Assembly (NCBI GenBank): GCA_037442845.1
Contig: JBBIPL010000100.1
Span: 1 to 7,491 of the forward strand
Length of the DNA: 7,491 bases
Direction of reading: 5' to 3'
From: PFJX01 sp037442845
Lineage (GTDB): Bacteria; Pseudomonadota; Gammaproteobacteria; Burkholderiales; Thiobacillaceae
The notes under the pieces are model-generated. The model was not told the DNA's origin. It did no database searches and saw nothing but the letters and a program-made list of their open reading frames with translations. How positions within the stretch are numbered: the first letter of the stretch is position 1; each line of letters opens with the position of its first letter. Below are positions 1-5,750 of this stretch, one piece after another. The position numbers and the translations under genes were made by a program.

Positions 1-728
1 GCGAGCCCGCCCGGCTGGAGGCCGCCACGGCTCAGGCTGGAGCTCGCGGCCAGGGCGATACCCGGGTCGCCGGCGGATCCCCCGGCGCTGGCCAGGCTGC
101 CGCCGCCGGCGCCGGGATCGGCAAGCTGCGCTGCCTCGGCCGCCTGGGAAGTGGCTTGCGCGGCGGCCTGGGCAGCGCCGGGGGCTTCCGCCTGGACGGC
201 TTCGGGCTTCGCCTCCGCTTGTGCCATGCTGGGCCGTGTCGTGGCGGCGGGTTTGACGATTTCCTCAAGCGGGGCCTGGACGCCCAGGGTCCGCGCGTCG
301 GGCAGTTCCAGCTTGGGCGTGTCCTTCGCCGGCTTGGCCTCGCCGCGCCATTTAGCTTCCAGGGTATGGGGTTCGCGCTGCGCGGGTTTGCGCTTGGCCT
401 GGGTCTTCTTCGCCTTGGCGTCGGCCGTCCTGGTTTTGACCTGGCTCTTGGCGCGCGTCGGCGCCTCGGGTTTGGGCGGTTCCAGGGCGATCTCGAAACT
501 CACAGGTTTGGGTTCCGGCGGCGGCTCCTTGTCCAGGCCCAGATAGACGGCCAGGTGCAGGACCGCGCTAGCGACCAGGGCGAGCCAATGGCGCGGCTCC
601 AGGCGTGCCAGCAAGGCGAGGAGCACCGCCCCCGGCGCCTCCCTTCGGTCGGAGACGCCCCCCGCGGGGGCCAAGAAACTCTTGGGGCGGCCCGGCGAGT
701 TTCTTGTGAGGAGAACGGGCAGCTTCAC
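1..728 (-). CDS. tonB: TonB-family energy transducer, C-terminus cut by window edge
   Basis: This is the third gene of an exbB-exbD-tonB operon. TonB spans the periplasm and passes proton-motive energy from ExbB/ExbD to outer-membrane receptors. The minus frame is open from GTG at 728 to the left edge, about 242 codons. With that start there is a membrane anchor at about residues 46-64 containing S54-x3-H58, the Ser/His spacing conserved in TonB and TolA anchors. A Pro/Glu/Lys-rich segment follows (EPPPEPKP, EPPKPEAP), then Lys/Ala-rich and Ala/Gln-rich stretches. The C-terminal receptor-binding domain lies outside the window. GTG 728 overlaps the exbD stop (GTGA) and has AGAGG five bases upstream. 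A second in-frame GTG at 626 (residue 35) would give a shorter, more usual cytoplasmic tail. The sequence between the two starts is made of palindromes that look like inserted repeat DNA. TolA is a less likely alternative because of the proline-rich region. Confidence 0.8.
   Translation of the reverse strand, partial: MKLPVLLTRNSPGRPKSFLAPAGGVSDRREAPGAVLLALLARLEPRHWLALVASAVLHLAVYLGLDKEPPPEPKPVSFEIALEPPKPEAPTRAKSQVKTRTADAKAKKTQAKRKPAQREPHTLEAKWRGEAKPAKDTPKLELPDARTLGVQAPLEEIVKPAATTRPSMAQAEAKPEAVQAEAPGAAQAAAQATSQAAEAAQLADPGAGGGSLASAGGSAGDPGIALAASSSLSRGGLQPGGL
637..706. repeat. Cluster of palindromes inside the 5' end of tonB
   Basis: Three inverted repeats lie side by side. An imperfect stem, CTCC/GGAG extended by GGCG/CGCC with one mismatch, spans about 634-659. 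A perfect 12-base palindrome, CCCCCGCGGGGG, lies at 659-670. A perfect 10-bp stem, CAAGAAACTC (672-681) with GAGTTTCTTG (697-706), has a 15-base loop. The arrangement resembles mosaic palindromic repeats that are usually intergenic in betaproteobacteria, but here the tonB frame runs through it. The structure is seen directly; membership of a dispersed repeat family is inferred. Confidence 0.6.
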
Positions 729-1174
729 CGCGCCTCTTTCGCCTTGCCCGGCGCGTGCGCGGTGATGAAGGTGAGCTTGGCGACGCCGGCGCGGCTGACC
801 GCGGCCATCACCTCGGTGATGCGACCGTAGGGCACGCCGGCATCGGCGCGCAACTGCACCGTCAGCTCCGGCGCCCGCGTGATCTCCGCTTTGAGGCGGG
901 ATTCCAGGGCCGGCAGCTCGATGGCGTCCTTGCCCAGGAAGGCGCGACCGTCCGGCTGCACGCTGACCACCAGGGCCTGGGCGGGCTTGAGGGCGGCGAC
1001 CGGGGAGGTCTCCGGCAGCTTCACCTGCACCGACTGCAGCAGGAAGGGAGCGGTGATCATGAAGATGGTGAGCAGCACCAGCATCACGTCCACCAGGGGC
1101 GTGACGTTGATCTCGCTCATCGCCTGGAAATCGGTCTCCCGCGAGACCAGGGGGGAGACGGGCCGCAACGCCAT
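725..1174 (-). CDS. exbD: ExbD/TolR-family biopolymer transporter
   Basis: This 149-residue inner-membrane protein is the small subunit of the ExbB-ExbD proton channel that powers TonB. After a short cytoplasmic N-terminus comes the family signature SEINVTPLVDVMLVLL. It leads into one transmembrane helix (about residues 25-45) that contains Asp29, the membrane carboxylate that carries protons in this family. The rest is a periplasmic domain of normal size (QVKLPETSP onward). The ATG at 1174 lies one base after the exbB stop, and the TGA at 725-727 overlaps the GTG of tonB, so the three genes are probably translationally coupled. TolR is the main alternative. Exb is preferred because of the neighbouring TonB-like gene and the lack of tolA, tolB or pal here. 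Confidence 0.92.
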   Translation of the reverse strand: MALRPVSPLVSRETDFQAMSEINVTPLVDVMLVLLTIFMITAPFLLQSVQVKLPETSPVAALKPAQALVVSVQPDGRAFLGKDAIELPALESRLKAEITRAPELTVQLRADAGVPYGRITEVMAAVSRAGVAKLTFITAHAPGKAKEAR

Positions 1175-1175
1175 C

Positions 1176-1826
1176 TCAGTCTTTCCGGTCGTCGGCGCAG
1201 CAGGCCAGGTTCATGAAATCGTGGGCGAAGCGCTCCATCTCGGCCACGCTCAAACGGGTTACGCGCACGCCGTAGTTGTAGGCGAGCACGGCGGGGATGG
1301 CGGCGGCGATGCCGATGGCGGTGGCGAGCAGCGCCTCGCCCACCGGGCCGGCCACCACTTCCAGGCCGGAGGAACCCGAGCGGGCGATGCTCTCCATGGC
1401 GTTCATGATGCCCCAGACGGTGCCGAACAGGCCGACGAAGGGGGCGGTGCTGCCGATGCTGGCGAGCAGCATGAGCCCCGATTCCAGCGTGTGTTGTTCC
1501 TTGCGCACCTGCTGCGACAGGCTGCGTTCCATCACCGCCTGGCGATCGCCGGAGTCGGCCAGGGTCTTCCTCTCGCCCATCTGGCGCAGGGTGGCGAAGC
1601 CCTGTTTGGCCAGGCGGGCGAGGGCGCCGGAGGACTCGCCGGCGATCTTCTCGGCGCCGGCCAGGTCGGCGGCCTGCCAGAAGCGTTGCGTGAAGCCCGC
1701 GTTCTCCTGGCGGATGCGCCATTGCAGCCAGCCCTTGGCGAAGATCAGGGCCCAGGTGACCAGCGAAAACAGGACCAGGACGGTGAGGGCCAGGTTGACG
1801 GCCGTGGAGGTGGAGTATTGGATCAT
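1176..1826 (-). CDS. exbB: ExbB (MotA/TolQ/ExbB proton channel) inner-membrane protein
   Basis: This 216-residue protein is the pentameric scaffold of the TonB energising complex. It has the expected three membrane segments: about residues 9-30, 118-142 and 162-183. Between the first and second is the long cytoplasmic stretch typical of the family. The signature region LASIGSTAPFVGLFGTVWGI (residues 121-140) and the following GPVGEALLATAIGIAAAIPA (160-179) are close to consensus for MotA/TolQ/ExbB proteins. ATG 1826 is the first start in frame with the membrane segment. No convincing Shine-Dalgarno precedes it; instead a GC-rich stem-loop abuts the start codon. It is the promoter-proximal gene of the operon. 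TolQ is the alternative, but the downstream tonB-like gene favours ExbB. Confidence 0.93.
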   Translation of the reverse strand: MIQYSTSTAVNLALTVLVLFSLVTWALIFAKGWLQWRIRQENAGFTQRFWQAADLAGAEKIAGESSGALARLAKQGFATLRQMGERKTLADSGDRQAVMERSLSQQVRKEQHTLESGLMLLASIGSTAPFVGLFGTVWGIMNAMESIARSGSSGLEVVAGPVGEALLATAIGIAAAIPAVLAYNYGVRVTRLSVAEMERFAHDFMNLACCADDRKD

Positions 1827-1853
1827 GGCGGCTCGGGGAAGAAGAAAGCCGCC
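1827..1853 (-). promoter_or_regulatory. Stem-loop abutting the exbB start codon
   Basis: Read on the minus strand, GGCGGCT (1853-1847) pairs perfectly with AGCCGCC (1833-1827). The loop is 13 bases and pyrimidine-rich. The 3' arm ends directly before the ATG at 1826, so in mRNA the hairpin would cover the ribosome-binding region. The pairing is seen directly; an effect on translation is inference. Confidence 0.4.
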
Positions 1854-1855
1854 GC

Positions 1856-1861
1856 ATTATA
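1856..1861 (-). promoter_or_regulatory. Perfect TATAAT -10 box upstream of exbB
   Basis: The minus strand reads TATAAT at 1861-1856, an exact sigma70 -10 hexamer in otherwise GC-rich DNA, 30 bases upstream of the exbB ATG. The hexamer 17 bases further upstream (AGCCGG, 1884-1879) does not resemble TTGACA, so the promoter would be weak or activator-dependent. Initiation at about 1849 would begin within the stem-loop and leave a leader of only about 22 bases. Confidence 0.35.
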
Positions 1862-1976
1862 AGGTCTCGCTAATGGGGCCGGCTCGAGGCGCCGGGAATG
1901 GCTCGAAGACGCACCGGCCGGCGTCAACGACACATCACAGGCCGCGGGCCCGGCCGTACACTGGCGTTTTTCATTT

Positions 1977-1982
1977 AGGAGG
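1977..1982 (+). promoter_or_regulatory. Strong Shine-Dalgarno of the small lipoprotein gene
   Basis: AGGAGG lies six bases before the ATG at 1989. This fixes that start rather than the out-of-frame ATG at 1984, and supports the short gene being real. Confidence 0.8.
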
Positions 1983-1988
1983 CATGGC

Positions 1989-2201
1989 ATGCCCGCCCTG
2001 ATTCGCTCGATCCCGCTTCTGTTCCTGCTCGCCGGTTGTGGCGCCGAAACCATCGGCAGCGCCGCCGTCGGCGCCAAGACCCAGGCCGATGCCGCGCGCC
2101 AAGCCGAGGAAACCAAGGCCCAGGTTTTCAACCAGCTGGACGCTGCGGCGCAGCTGGAAAAGCAGCGCCTGGAACAGGCCGGGGCGGCCGGGCAGCCTTG
2201 A
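1989..2201 (+). CDS. Small putative lipoprotein, function unknown
   Basis: This 70-residue protein has a clear lipoprotein signal: Arg6, a hydrophobic stretch (IPLLFLLAGC) and a lipobox LAGC with the lipidated Cys at residue 17. Residue 18 is Gly, not Asp, so outer-membrane sorting is expected under the standard +2 rule. The mature part of about 54 residues is Ala/Gln/Glu-rich and polar (ADAARQAEETKAQ, AQLEKQRLEQ), suggesting one amphipathic or coiled-coil helix. A perfect ribosome-binding site precedes it. It diverges from exbB and lies 105 bases upstream of the PEP-CTERM gene on the same strand. I do not recognise a specific family; the composition loosely recalls small helical envelope lipoproteins, but no function can be assigned. 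Confidence 0.75.
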   Translation: MPALIRSIPLLFLLAGCGAETIGSAAVGAKTQADAARQAEETKAQVFNQLDAAAQLEKQRLEQAGAAGQP

Positions 2202-2267
2202 GGTGGGGTGATCCGGCCAAGGGGAGATTCCGGTCGGGACTGAAATCTGCCAGTAACACGGCTTGCG

Positions 2268-2273
2268 TATAAC
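2268..2273 (+). promoter_or_regulatory. Possible -10 element upstream of the PEP-CTERM gene
   Basis: TATAAC stands out as an AT-rich hexamer in the 105-base gap before the ATG at 2307. No good -35 hexamer lies 16-18 bases upstream (ATCTGC at 2245-2250 is the 17-base position), so the call is weak. It would give the gene its own promoter rather than relying on the lipoprotein transcript. Confidence 0.2.
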
Positions 2274-2306
2274 GCGGGGGGTCTGCATCCACTTCCCTGA
2301 CTCGCC

Positions 2307-3821
2307 ATGTTCCCCAGCCGCCCCTCGCAAGCCCTGTTGCTCTCCACTCTCCTCGTCGCCGCGCCGCTTGCCATTGCCGCGCCCATCGTATCGGTTCAGA
2401 AACTTTGGAGCGTGCAGCATGGGGCGGGACCGGGAGGCCTCAACACCGGTGTAACCTCTGAAATCGCCGCTTTTGATGCCGCCACCAACACGATCTGGGT
2501 GGCGGGCGTGGTCGGGGTGGACGTGCTCAACGCCGGCACCGGCAGCCTGGTCCAGCACATCGACACCACCGCTTTCGGCAGCGTCAACAGCGTGGCCATC
2601 AAGAACGGCGTCGCCGCCTTCGCCATCGAAAGCAGCACCCGCACCAACCCCGGCACGGTCCAGTTCTATGACACTACCACCCGCGCCAACACCGGTTTCG
2701 TCACCGTCGGCGCCCTGCCCGACATGCTCACCTTCACGCCAGACGGTTCTAAACTGCTGGTGGCCAACGAAGGGACGCCGACCGTCTATGGTGTCCGCAT
2801 CGGCAACTCCGTGCCGCGCAACTACGCGCCTGCCGCCGTCGACCCCGCGGGCAGCGTCAGCATCATCGACATGGCCACGCTAACGGTGGTCACCCGCGAT
2901 TTCACGGGTGTCGCAGTCCCCAACACGGGCAATGTGCGCACCAACACCGGCATGGACTTCGAGCCCGAGTACATCGCTGTCAGCCCGGACGGAAGCAAGG
3001 CGTTCGTTGGCCTGCAGGAGGCCAATGCCATGGCGGTGCTGGATCTGGCCAGCAACACCTTCGAGAAGATCGTCGGCCTGGGCGCCAAGGATTTCAGCCT
3101 GCCCGGCAACAGCATCGACCCTAAGGACGACGGCGTGGTGAGCTTCATCAACGTCGCCGCCAAGGGCTTGTACATGCCGGATGGCATGGCGAGCTACACC
3201 GTCGGCGGCAATACCTATGTGCTGATGGCCAATGAAGGAGATTTCCGCGAGGACGATGGCGACCGGTCTGCGGCCGGGGGTCTGGGTGCCGCCGCGCCGC
3301 TCGATCGCCTGCGCATTTCCAACACCGATTCCTCGCCGGGCGACCTCTACGCCGCCGGCGCGCGTTCCTTCTCCATCCGCGACGCCGACGGCGTCCTGGT
3401 CTACGACAGCGGCGACACCCTAGACCAAGCGGCGTTCGCGGCGAATATCTACGATGACGGCCGCAGCCGTGACAAGGGCGTGGAACCCGAGGGTCTGGCC
3501 TTGCTCACCATCGGTGGCCGCGTACTTGCCTTCATCGGCCTGGAACGGACTACAACCAGCGCCGTGGCCATGTTCGACGTGACCAACCCGTTCCAGGTGA
3601 ACTACCTGGATCTGATCGTCGGCGCTGGCGATCGCTCTCCCGAGGGGGTTCTGACCTACAGCCATGACGGCCACGACTATCTGGCGGTGGCCCACGAAGT
3701 GTCCAACACCACGACCCTATACCGCATATCGGTCGTGCCCGAACCCGCCAGCCTGGCCCTGTTCGGCTTAGGTCTGGCGGGCTTGATGTTGGCGCGCCGC
3801 CGTTCCGGCGCGACCGGCTGA
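2307..3821 (+). CDS. Choice-of-anchor I family protein with PEP-CTERM sorting signal
   Basis: This 504-residue exported protein has a signal peptide (hydrophobic residues about 9-24, likely cleavage after AIA or AIAA). The body shows repeated propeller-like strands of the choice-of-anchor I family: VGALPDMLTFTPDGSKLLVA, EPEYIAVSPDGSKAFVGLQE, KDFSLPGNSID, GLYMPDGMASY with YVLMANEGDFRED, VEPEGLALL, and DRSPEGVLTYSHDGHDYLAV. The C-terminus carries a textbook PEP-CTERM tail: VPEP at residues 477-480, a hydrophobic helix, and the basic stretch ARRR. The family name reflects conserved bodies joined to different C-terminal anchors; here exosortase should cleave and sort it to the cell surface or matrix. 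Some related proteins are annotated as phosphatase- or esterase-like, but I see no catalytic motif that justifies an enzyme name. It contains no cysteine. ATG 2307 fits the signal peptide, although no strong Shine-Dalgarno is visible. It converges with the cytochrome gene. Confidence 0.9.
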   Translation: MFPSRPSQALLLSTLLVAAPLAIAAPIVSVQKLWSVQHGAGPGGLNTGVTSEIAAFDAATNTIWVAGVVGVDVLNAGTGSLVQHIDTTAFGSVNSVAIKNGVAAFAIESSTRTNPGTVQFYDTTTRANTGFVTVGALPDMLTFTPDGSKLLVANEGTPTVYGVRIGNSVPRNYAPAAVDPAGSVSIIDMATLTVVTRDFTGVAVPNTGNVRTNTGMDFEPEYIAVSPDGSKAFVGLQEANAMAVLDLASNTFEKIVGLGAKDFSLPGNSIDPKDDGVVSFINVAAKGLYMPDGMASYTVGGNTYVLMANEGDFREDDGDRSAAGGLGAAAPLDRLRISNTDSSPGDLYAAGARSFSIRDADGVLVYDSGDTLDQAAFAANIYDDGRSRDKGVEPEGLALLTIGGRVLAFIGLERTTTSAVAMFDVTNPFQVNYLDLIVGAGDRSPEGVLTYSHDGHDYLAVAHEVSNTTTLYRISVVPEPASLALFGLGLAGLMLARRRSGATG

Positions 3822-3976
3822 GGCGTTTTTCCCGAACGGTCCGCACGTGTTCCGGACTCCGCCTCGCCACGTTTCGCCCGCGCACGCTTCATCCGCATCG
3901 TCGGTCGGCGTCGCCCTGGCCGTGGCGGCCGCCGCGCGCTGGCCGATCGAGTGGGCGGCGGGCCTGCTCTGAAGCC

Positions 3977-4354
3977 TTATTGCAGGGGCGGCGGGGTGTA
4001 GCGGTGCAGGCTGTTTTCCACCTTCTGCGCGGCATAGAAGGCGGCCAGGTCGGCGATGTCCTGGTCGTTGAGACCATGCGTGAGCACGCTCATCATCGGG
4101 TGGGTGTGGCGCTTGGCCGCCCTGAATTGCTTCAGCATGGCGGAGAAGGCCTCCGCGCTCTGGCCGGCCAGTCTTGGTGTGCCGGTATGGGTGTAGTTGC
4201 CGGTGGGGCCATGGCAGGTGCTGCAGTACTGCGATTTCTGCGCGCCCGCCTGGACATTGCCGGCGGCGGCGGCGGGGCCGGCGCACAACAACAGGGCGCC
4301 CACCGCCAGGGCGGCGGGCGGGATGGCGAACCAGCGGGATATCGACGTCATCAT
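3977..4354 (-). CDS. Periplasmic class I cytochrome c (c553/c4-like, single haem)
   Basis: This 125-residue electron carrier has a signal peptide ending near AGPAAAA (residues 26-31), so the mature protein acts in the periplasm. The haem-binding motif CSTCH is at residues 44-48. PRLAGQ follows at 60-65, then QFRAAKRHTHPMMSVLTHGL, where Met87 or Met88 is the expected axial haem ligand, and then the C-terminal helix DQDIADLAAFYAAQK. This order matches single-domain c553 and half-length c4-type cytochromes. AAAGGAG precedes two adjacent ATGs: the start at 4354 has a three-base spacing and the one at 4351 a better six-base spacing, so the real N-terminus may be one residue shorter. It lies 111 bases downstream of the PDC-sensor gene on the same strand, so co-transcription is possible. 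Its redox partner cannot be told from the window. Confidence 0.9.
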   Translation of the reverse strand: MMTSISRWFAIPPAALAVGALLLCAGPAAAAGNVQAGAQKSQYCSTCHGPTGNYTHTGTPRLAGQSAEAFSAMLKQFRAAKRHTHPMMSVLTHGLNDQDIADLAAFYAAQKVENSLHRYTPPPLQ

Positions 4355-4391
4355 GGGCTCCTTTGCGTGAACGGCGCGTGCGCGTCTCGGT

Positions 4392-4409
4392 GCGGCCGCG
4401 AGCGGCCGC
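4392..4409. repeat. Tandem GCGGCCGC pair, hairpin upstream of the cytochrome gene
   Basis: Two copies of the 8-base palindrome GCGGCCGC are separated by GA. Together they fold into a 7-bp hairpin with loop CGAG on either strand. It lies about 40 bases upstream of the cytochrome start, in its leader or promoter region. There is no U-tract, so it is not a classical terminator. Confidence 0.4.
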
Positions 4410-4465
4410 CCTCTTTACTCTCAGCATAGCCGCGCGCGCCCGTAAGCAAAGCCCGGCTGCGCGGA

Positions 4466-5413
4466 TCATTCGCCGCCGGTGAAGCCGAAGGGGCTGGCCT
4501 GGCCGAGGAACTCGTCGTAGCGCAGATAGTGCGTGCCGTCGCAGGAAAAGGTCAGGCTGACCATGCCGTTGAACAGGTTGATGGACGACATGCGCAGATA
4601 GATGTTCTCGTCGGCCATGCGCAGGGTGCGCAGGTTCTGCAGGATGCGGGCGATGGCCGGCATGGGGATGACGGCGTCGGACGGGTAAGTCCGCGGCGGA
4701 TAGGCCAGGCAGATGTCCGGATCGGCCAGCGCCTCCTGGTCGAGGATGCGGTAGCGGTAGGGATCGTCCAGCGTCCAGATGGTGGCCTGGCTGCTGGAGA
4801 AGTGGATCTGGCACTGGAACACGCCGCGCTGGGTGAGCAGTTCCTCCAGGATGGACAGGGCCTTGTCCATGCTCTGGTCCATCGGGCTGTCCACCCGGCA
4901 CTGGTAAAAGACGTTGCCGCGGATCGCCGGGTCGCCCTTGATCTGCCGCCAGTTGCCGGGCTCCTCGTAAAGATGCGATGTGGCGGGCAGGTCGCGCAAG
5001 TCGAAGTCGGCGCCCAGGTAGCCGAGCACGCGGCCATCCCGGCGCACGATCTGCAGCGCGGTGAGGGAAGGGCGCTGGTTGAGCAGGCTGATGTAGGAAT
5101 CGGACAGCAGAAAGCCCCAGGCCGGCACCGCTTCCTGCATGTACGGGCGCTGCGAGCGGTCGCGGCCGAAGTGGCCGGGCGTCAGGCCGCTCTTGCCGAC
5201 GTTGTCGCAGAGCTGGATGCCGTCGGCGTTCACGCCATAGAGGAAGGTGCAGTGGGGGATGTCGGCAAAACCGGCCAGCAGCACCGCGTTCATGCCCTCC
5301 CGGTCGCCCCAGACCGGCGTGCATTGCTCCGCCAGCCGGGAGAGCGGCTCGTGCAGCAACTGCGCCAGCTTCTCGCGCTGCTGAAAGATGATGTCCTTCC
5401 AGGAAAACCGCAT
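4466..5413 (-). CDS. Soluble PDC/Cache sensor-domain protein
   Basis: This is a 315-residue protein with no signal peptide and no membrane segment. Residues about 55-135 look like a PDC (Cache-type) ligand-binding fold: a strand CTFLYGVNADGIQLCDN, the ligand-pocket-like motif GRDRSQRPYMQEA (83-95), SDSYIS (104-109), and the closing strands QIVRRDGRVLGYLGADFDL. In Cache sensors the Arg/Tyr/Asp of such motifs bind small molecules such as amino acids or carboxylates. The remaining C-terminal half (about 140-315) has no kinase, GGDEF, EAL or methyl-accepting region that I can see. The frame is open further upstream to 5707, but ATG 5413 is preferred because AAAGGA sits eight bases before it; ATG 5422 lies too close to the same site. 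It is divergent from the transglutaminase gene across a 350-base regulatory region. The name comes from fold motifs; the function is unknown. Confidence 0.75.
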   Translation of the reverse strand: MRFSWKDIIFQQREKLAQLLHEPLSRLAEQCTPVWGDREGMNAVLLAGFADIPHCTFLYGVNADGIQLCDNVGKSGLTPGHFGRDRSQRPYMQEAVPAWGFLLSDSYISLLNQRPSLTALQIVRRDGRVLGYLGADFDLRDLPATSHLYEEPGNWRQIKGDPAIRGNVFYQCRVDSPMDQSMDKALSILEELLTQRGVFQCQIHFSSSQATIWTLDDPYRYRILDQEALADPDICLAYPPRTYPSDAVIPMPAIARILQNLRTLRMADENIYLRMSSINLFNGMVSLTFSCDGTHYLRYDEFLGQASPFGFTGGE

Positions 5414-5492
5414 GGCTTTCATCCTTTGGCGGATTGAACCCGGCGCATTATCGCTTTCCGCGCAAAATATTCGAGAGGGTCCGCGCCGGCCG

Positions 5493-5507
5493 GCATGATC
5501 GGCGCCA
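5493..5507 (-). promoter_or_regulatory. Weak sigma54-like -24/-12 match toward the PDC-sensor gene
   Basis: The minus strand reads TGGCGCCGATCATGC: the invariant GG and GC are 10 bases apart, and the flanks TGGC and TGC match. Other consensus positions do not. Initiation would be near 5481, giving a leader of about 68 bases. In GC-rich DNA such a match can arise by chance. Confidence 0.22.
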
Positions 5508-5530
5508 CGCGCCCCGAGTTGCAGCCGCGC

Positions 5531-5546
5531 GCACCGCCATGGTGCA
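5531..5546. promoter_or_regulatory. NtrC-type operator (GCACC-N5-GGTGC)
   Basis: GCACC (5531-5535), GCCAT and GGTGC (5541-5545) followed by A match the well-known NtrC site pattern TGCACC-N5-GGTGCA, except that the first base is C instead of T. The centre is about 143 bases upstream of the predicted sigma54 start at about 5681, a normal distance for an enhancer-binding activator. Binding by NtrC is inferred from the pattern and the adjoining sigma54 promoter. Confidence 0.5.
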
Positions 5547-5605
5547 CTTCGCCACGCATCGGGCGGCAGTGCCAGCCCCCGCTCGGGCCTCCTCCCCCCG
5601 CGCAC

Positions 5606-5644
5606 TGCCGCCCGTGGCCGGGCGTTCGGAAATAACGGGCGGCA
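5606..5644. repeat. 10-bp perfect inverted repeat with 19-base spacer
   Basis: TGCCGCCCGT (5606-5615) is the exact reverse complement of ACGGGCGGCA (5635-5644). Four further pairs (CGCA 5601-5604 with TGCG 5645-5648) extend the stem past one bulged C. The spacer contains GCCGGGCGTT (5617-5626), which recurs exactly at 5736-5745 in the terminator. It lies between the NtrC-like site and the sigma54 promoter. It could be a protein-binding site or a foldable RNA if an upstream promoter is used. Confidence 0.55.
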
Positions 5645-5653
5645 TGCGCGCGG

Positions 5654-5669
5654 TTGGCATCCCTCTTGC
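5654..5669 (+). promoter_or_regulatory. Sigma54 (-24/-12) promoter for the transglutaminase-DUF2126 gene
   Basis: TTGGCAT (5654-5660), then CCCTC, then TTGC (5666-5669). The GG and GC dinucleotides have exactly the 10-base separation of the RpoN consensus TGGCACG-N4-TTGC, and TGGCA and TTGC are both intact. Predicted initiation is near 5681, 83 bases before the ATG at 5764. An NtrC-like palindrome lies upstream at a suitable distance. Confidence 0.55.
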
Positions 5670-5728
5670 CAGGATCGGGCCGTGATTTCCCCGCATAACC
5701 ACAACATGCTCCTCTCCTCCCTTTGTCC

Positions 5729-5750
5729 ACGCCCTGCCGGGCGTTTTTTT
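5729..5750 (+). terminator. Intrinsic terminator in the leader of the transglutaminase-DUF2126 gene
   Basis: ACGCCC (5729-5734) pairs with GGGCGT (5739-5744) around the tetraloop TGCC. An unbroken run of seven T (5744-5750) begins at the last stem base, the canonical Rho-independent form on the plus strand. It ends 13 bases before the ATG at 5764, so any transcript entering the gene must pass it. No plus-strand gene upstream would otherwise need this terminator. Confidence 0.65.

Noticed and set aside
879..1862. 327-codon open frame on the plus strand
   Set aside because: It is antisense to exbD and exbB, whose family signatures are unmistakable. The antisense translation is low-complexity Gly/Ala/Arg.
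1854..1988. Fur box upstream of exbB, expected for a TonB system
   Set aside because: The AT-rich patches near 1856-1874 do not form the GATAATGAT-type inverted hexamers; the match is too poor to call.
3782..3836. Terminator after the PEP-CTERM gene (GCGCGCC/GGCGCG stem and a later TTTTT)
   Set aside because: The stem lies inside the coding end and is about 20 bases from the T-run, so it is not a standard intrinsic terminator.
3847..3971. Possible 41-codon plus-strand ORF starting with GTG after the PEP-CTERM gene
   Set aside because: There is no ribosome-binding site, the Ala-rich composition is expected from GC-rich intergenic DNA, and I recognise no motif.
3768..5324. 518-codon open frame on the minus strand
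   Set aside because: It overlaps the cytochrome c and PDC-sensor genes on the same strand in another frame. Its translation is Arg/Pro/His-rich with no motif, typical of a shadow frame in high-GC DNA.
5434..5685. 83-codon plus-strand ORF from TTG 5434 in the divergent region
   Set aside because: It has a TTG start, no ribosome site and an Arg/Ala-rich product, and it overlaps several regulatory motifs.
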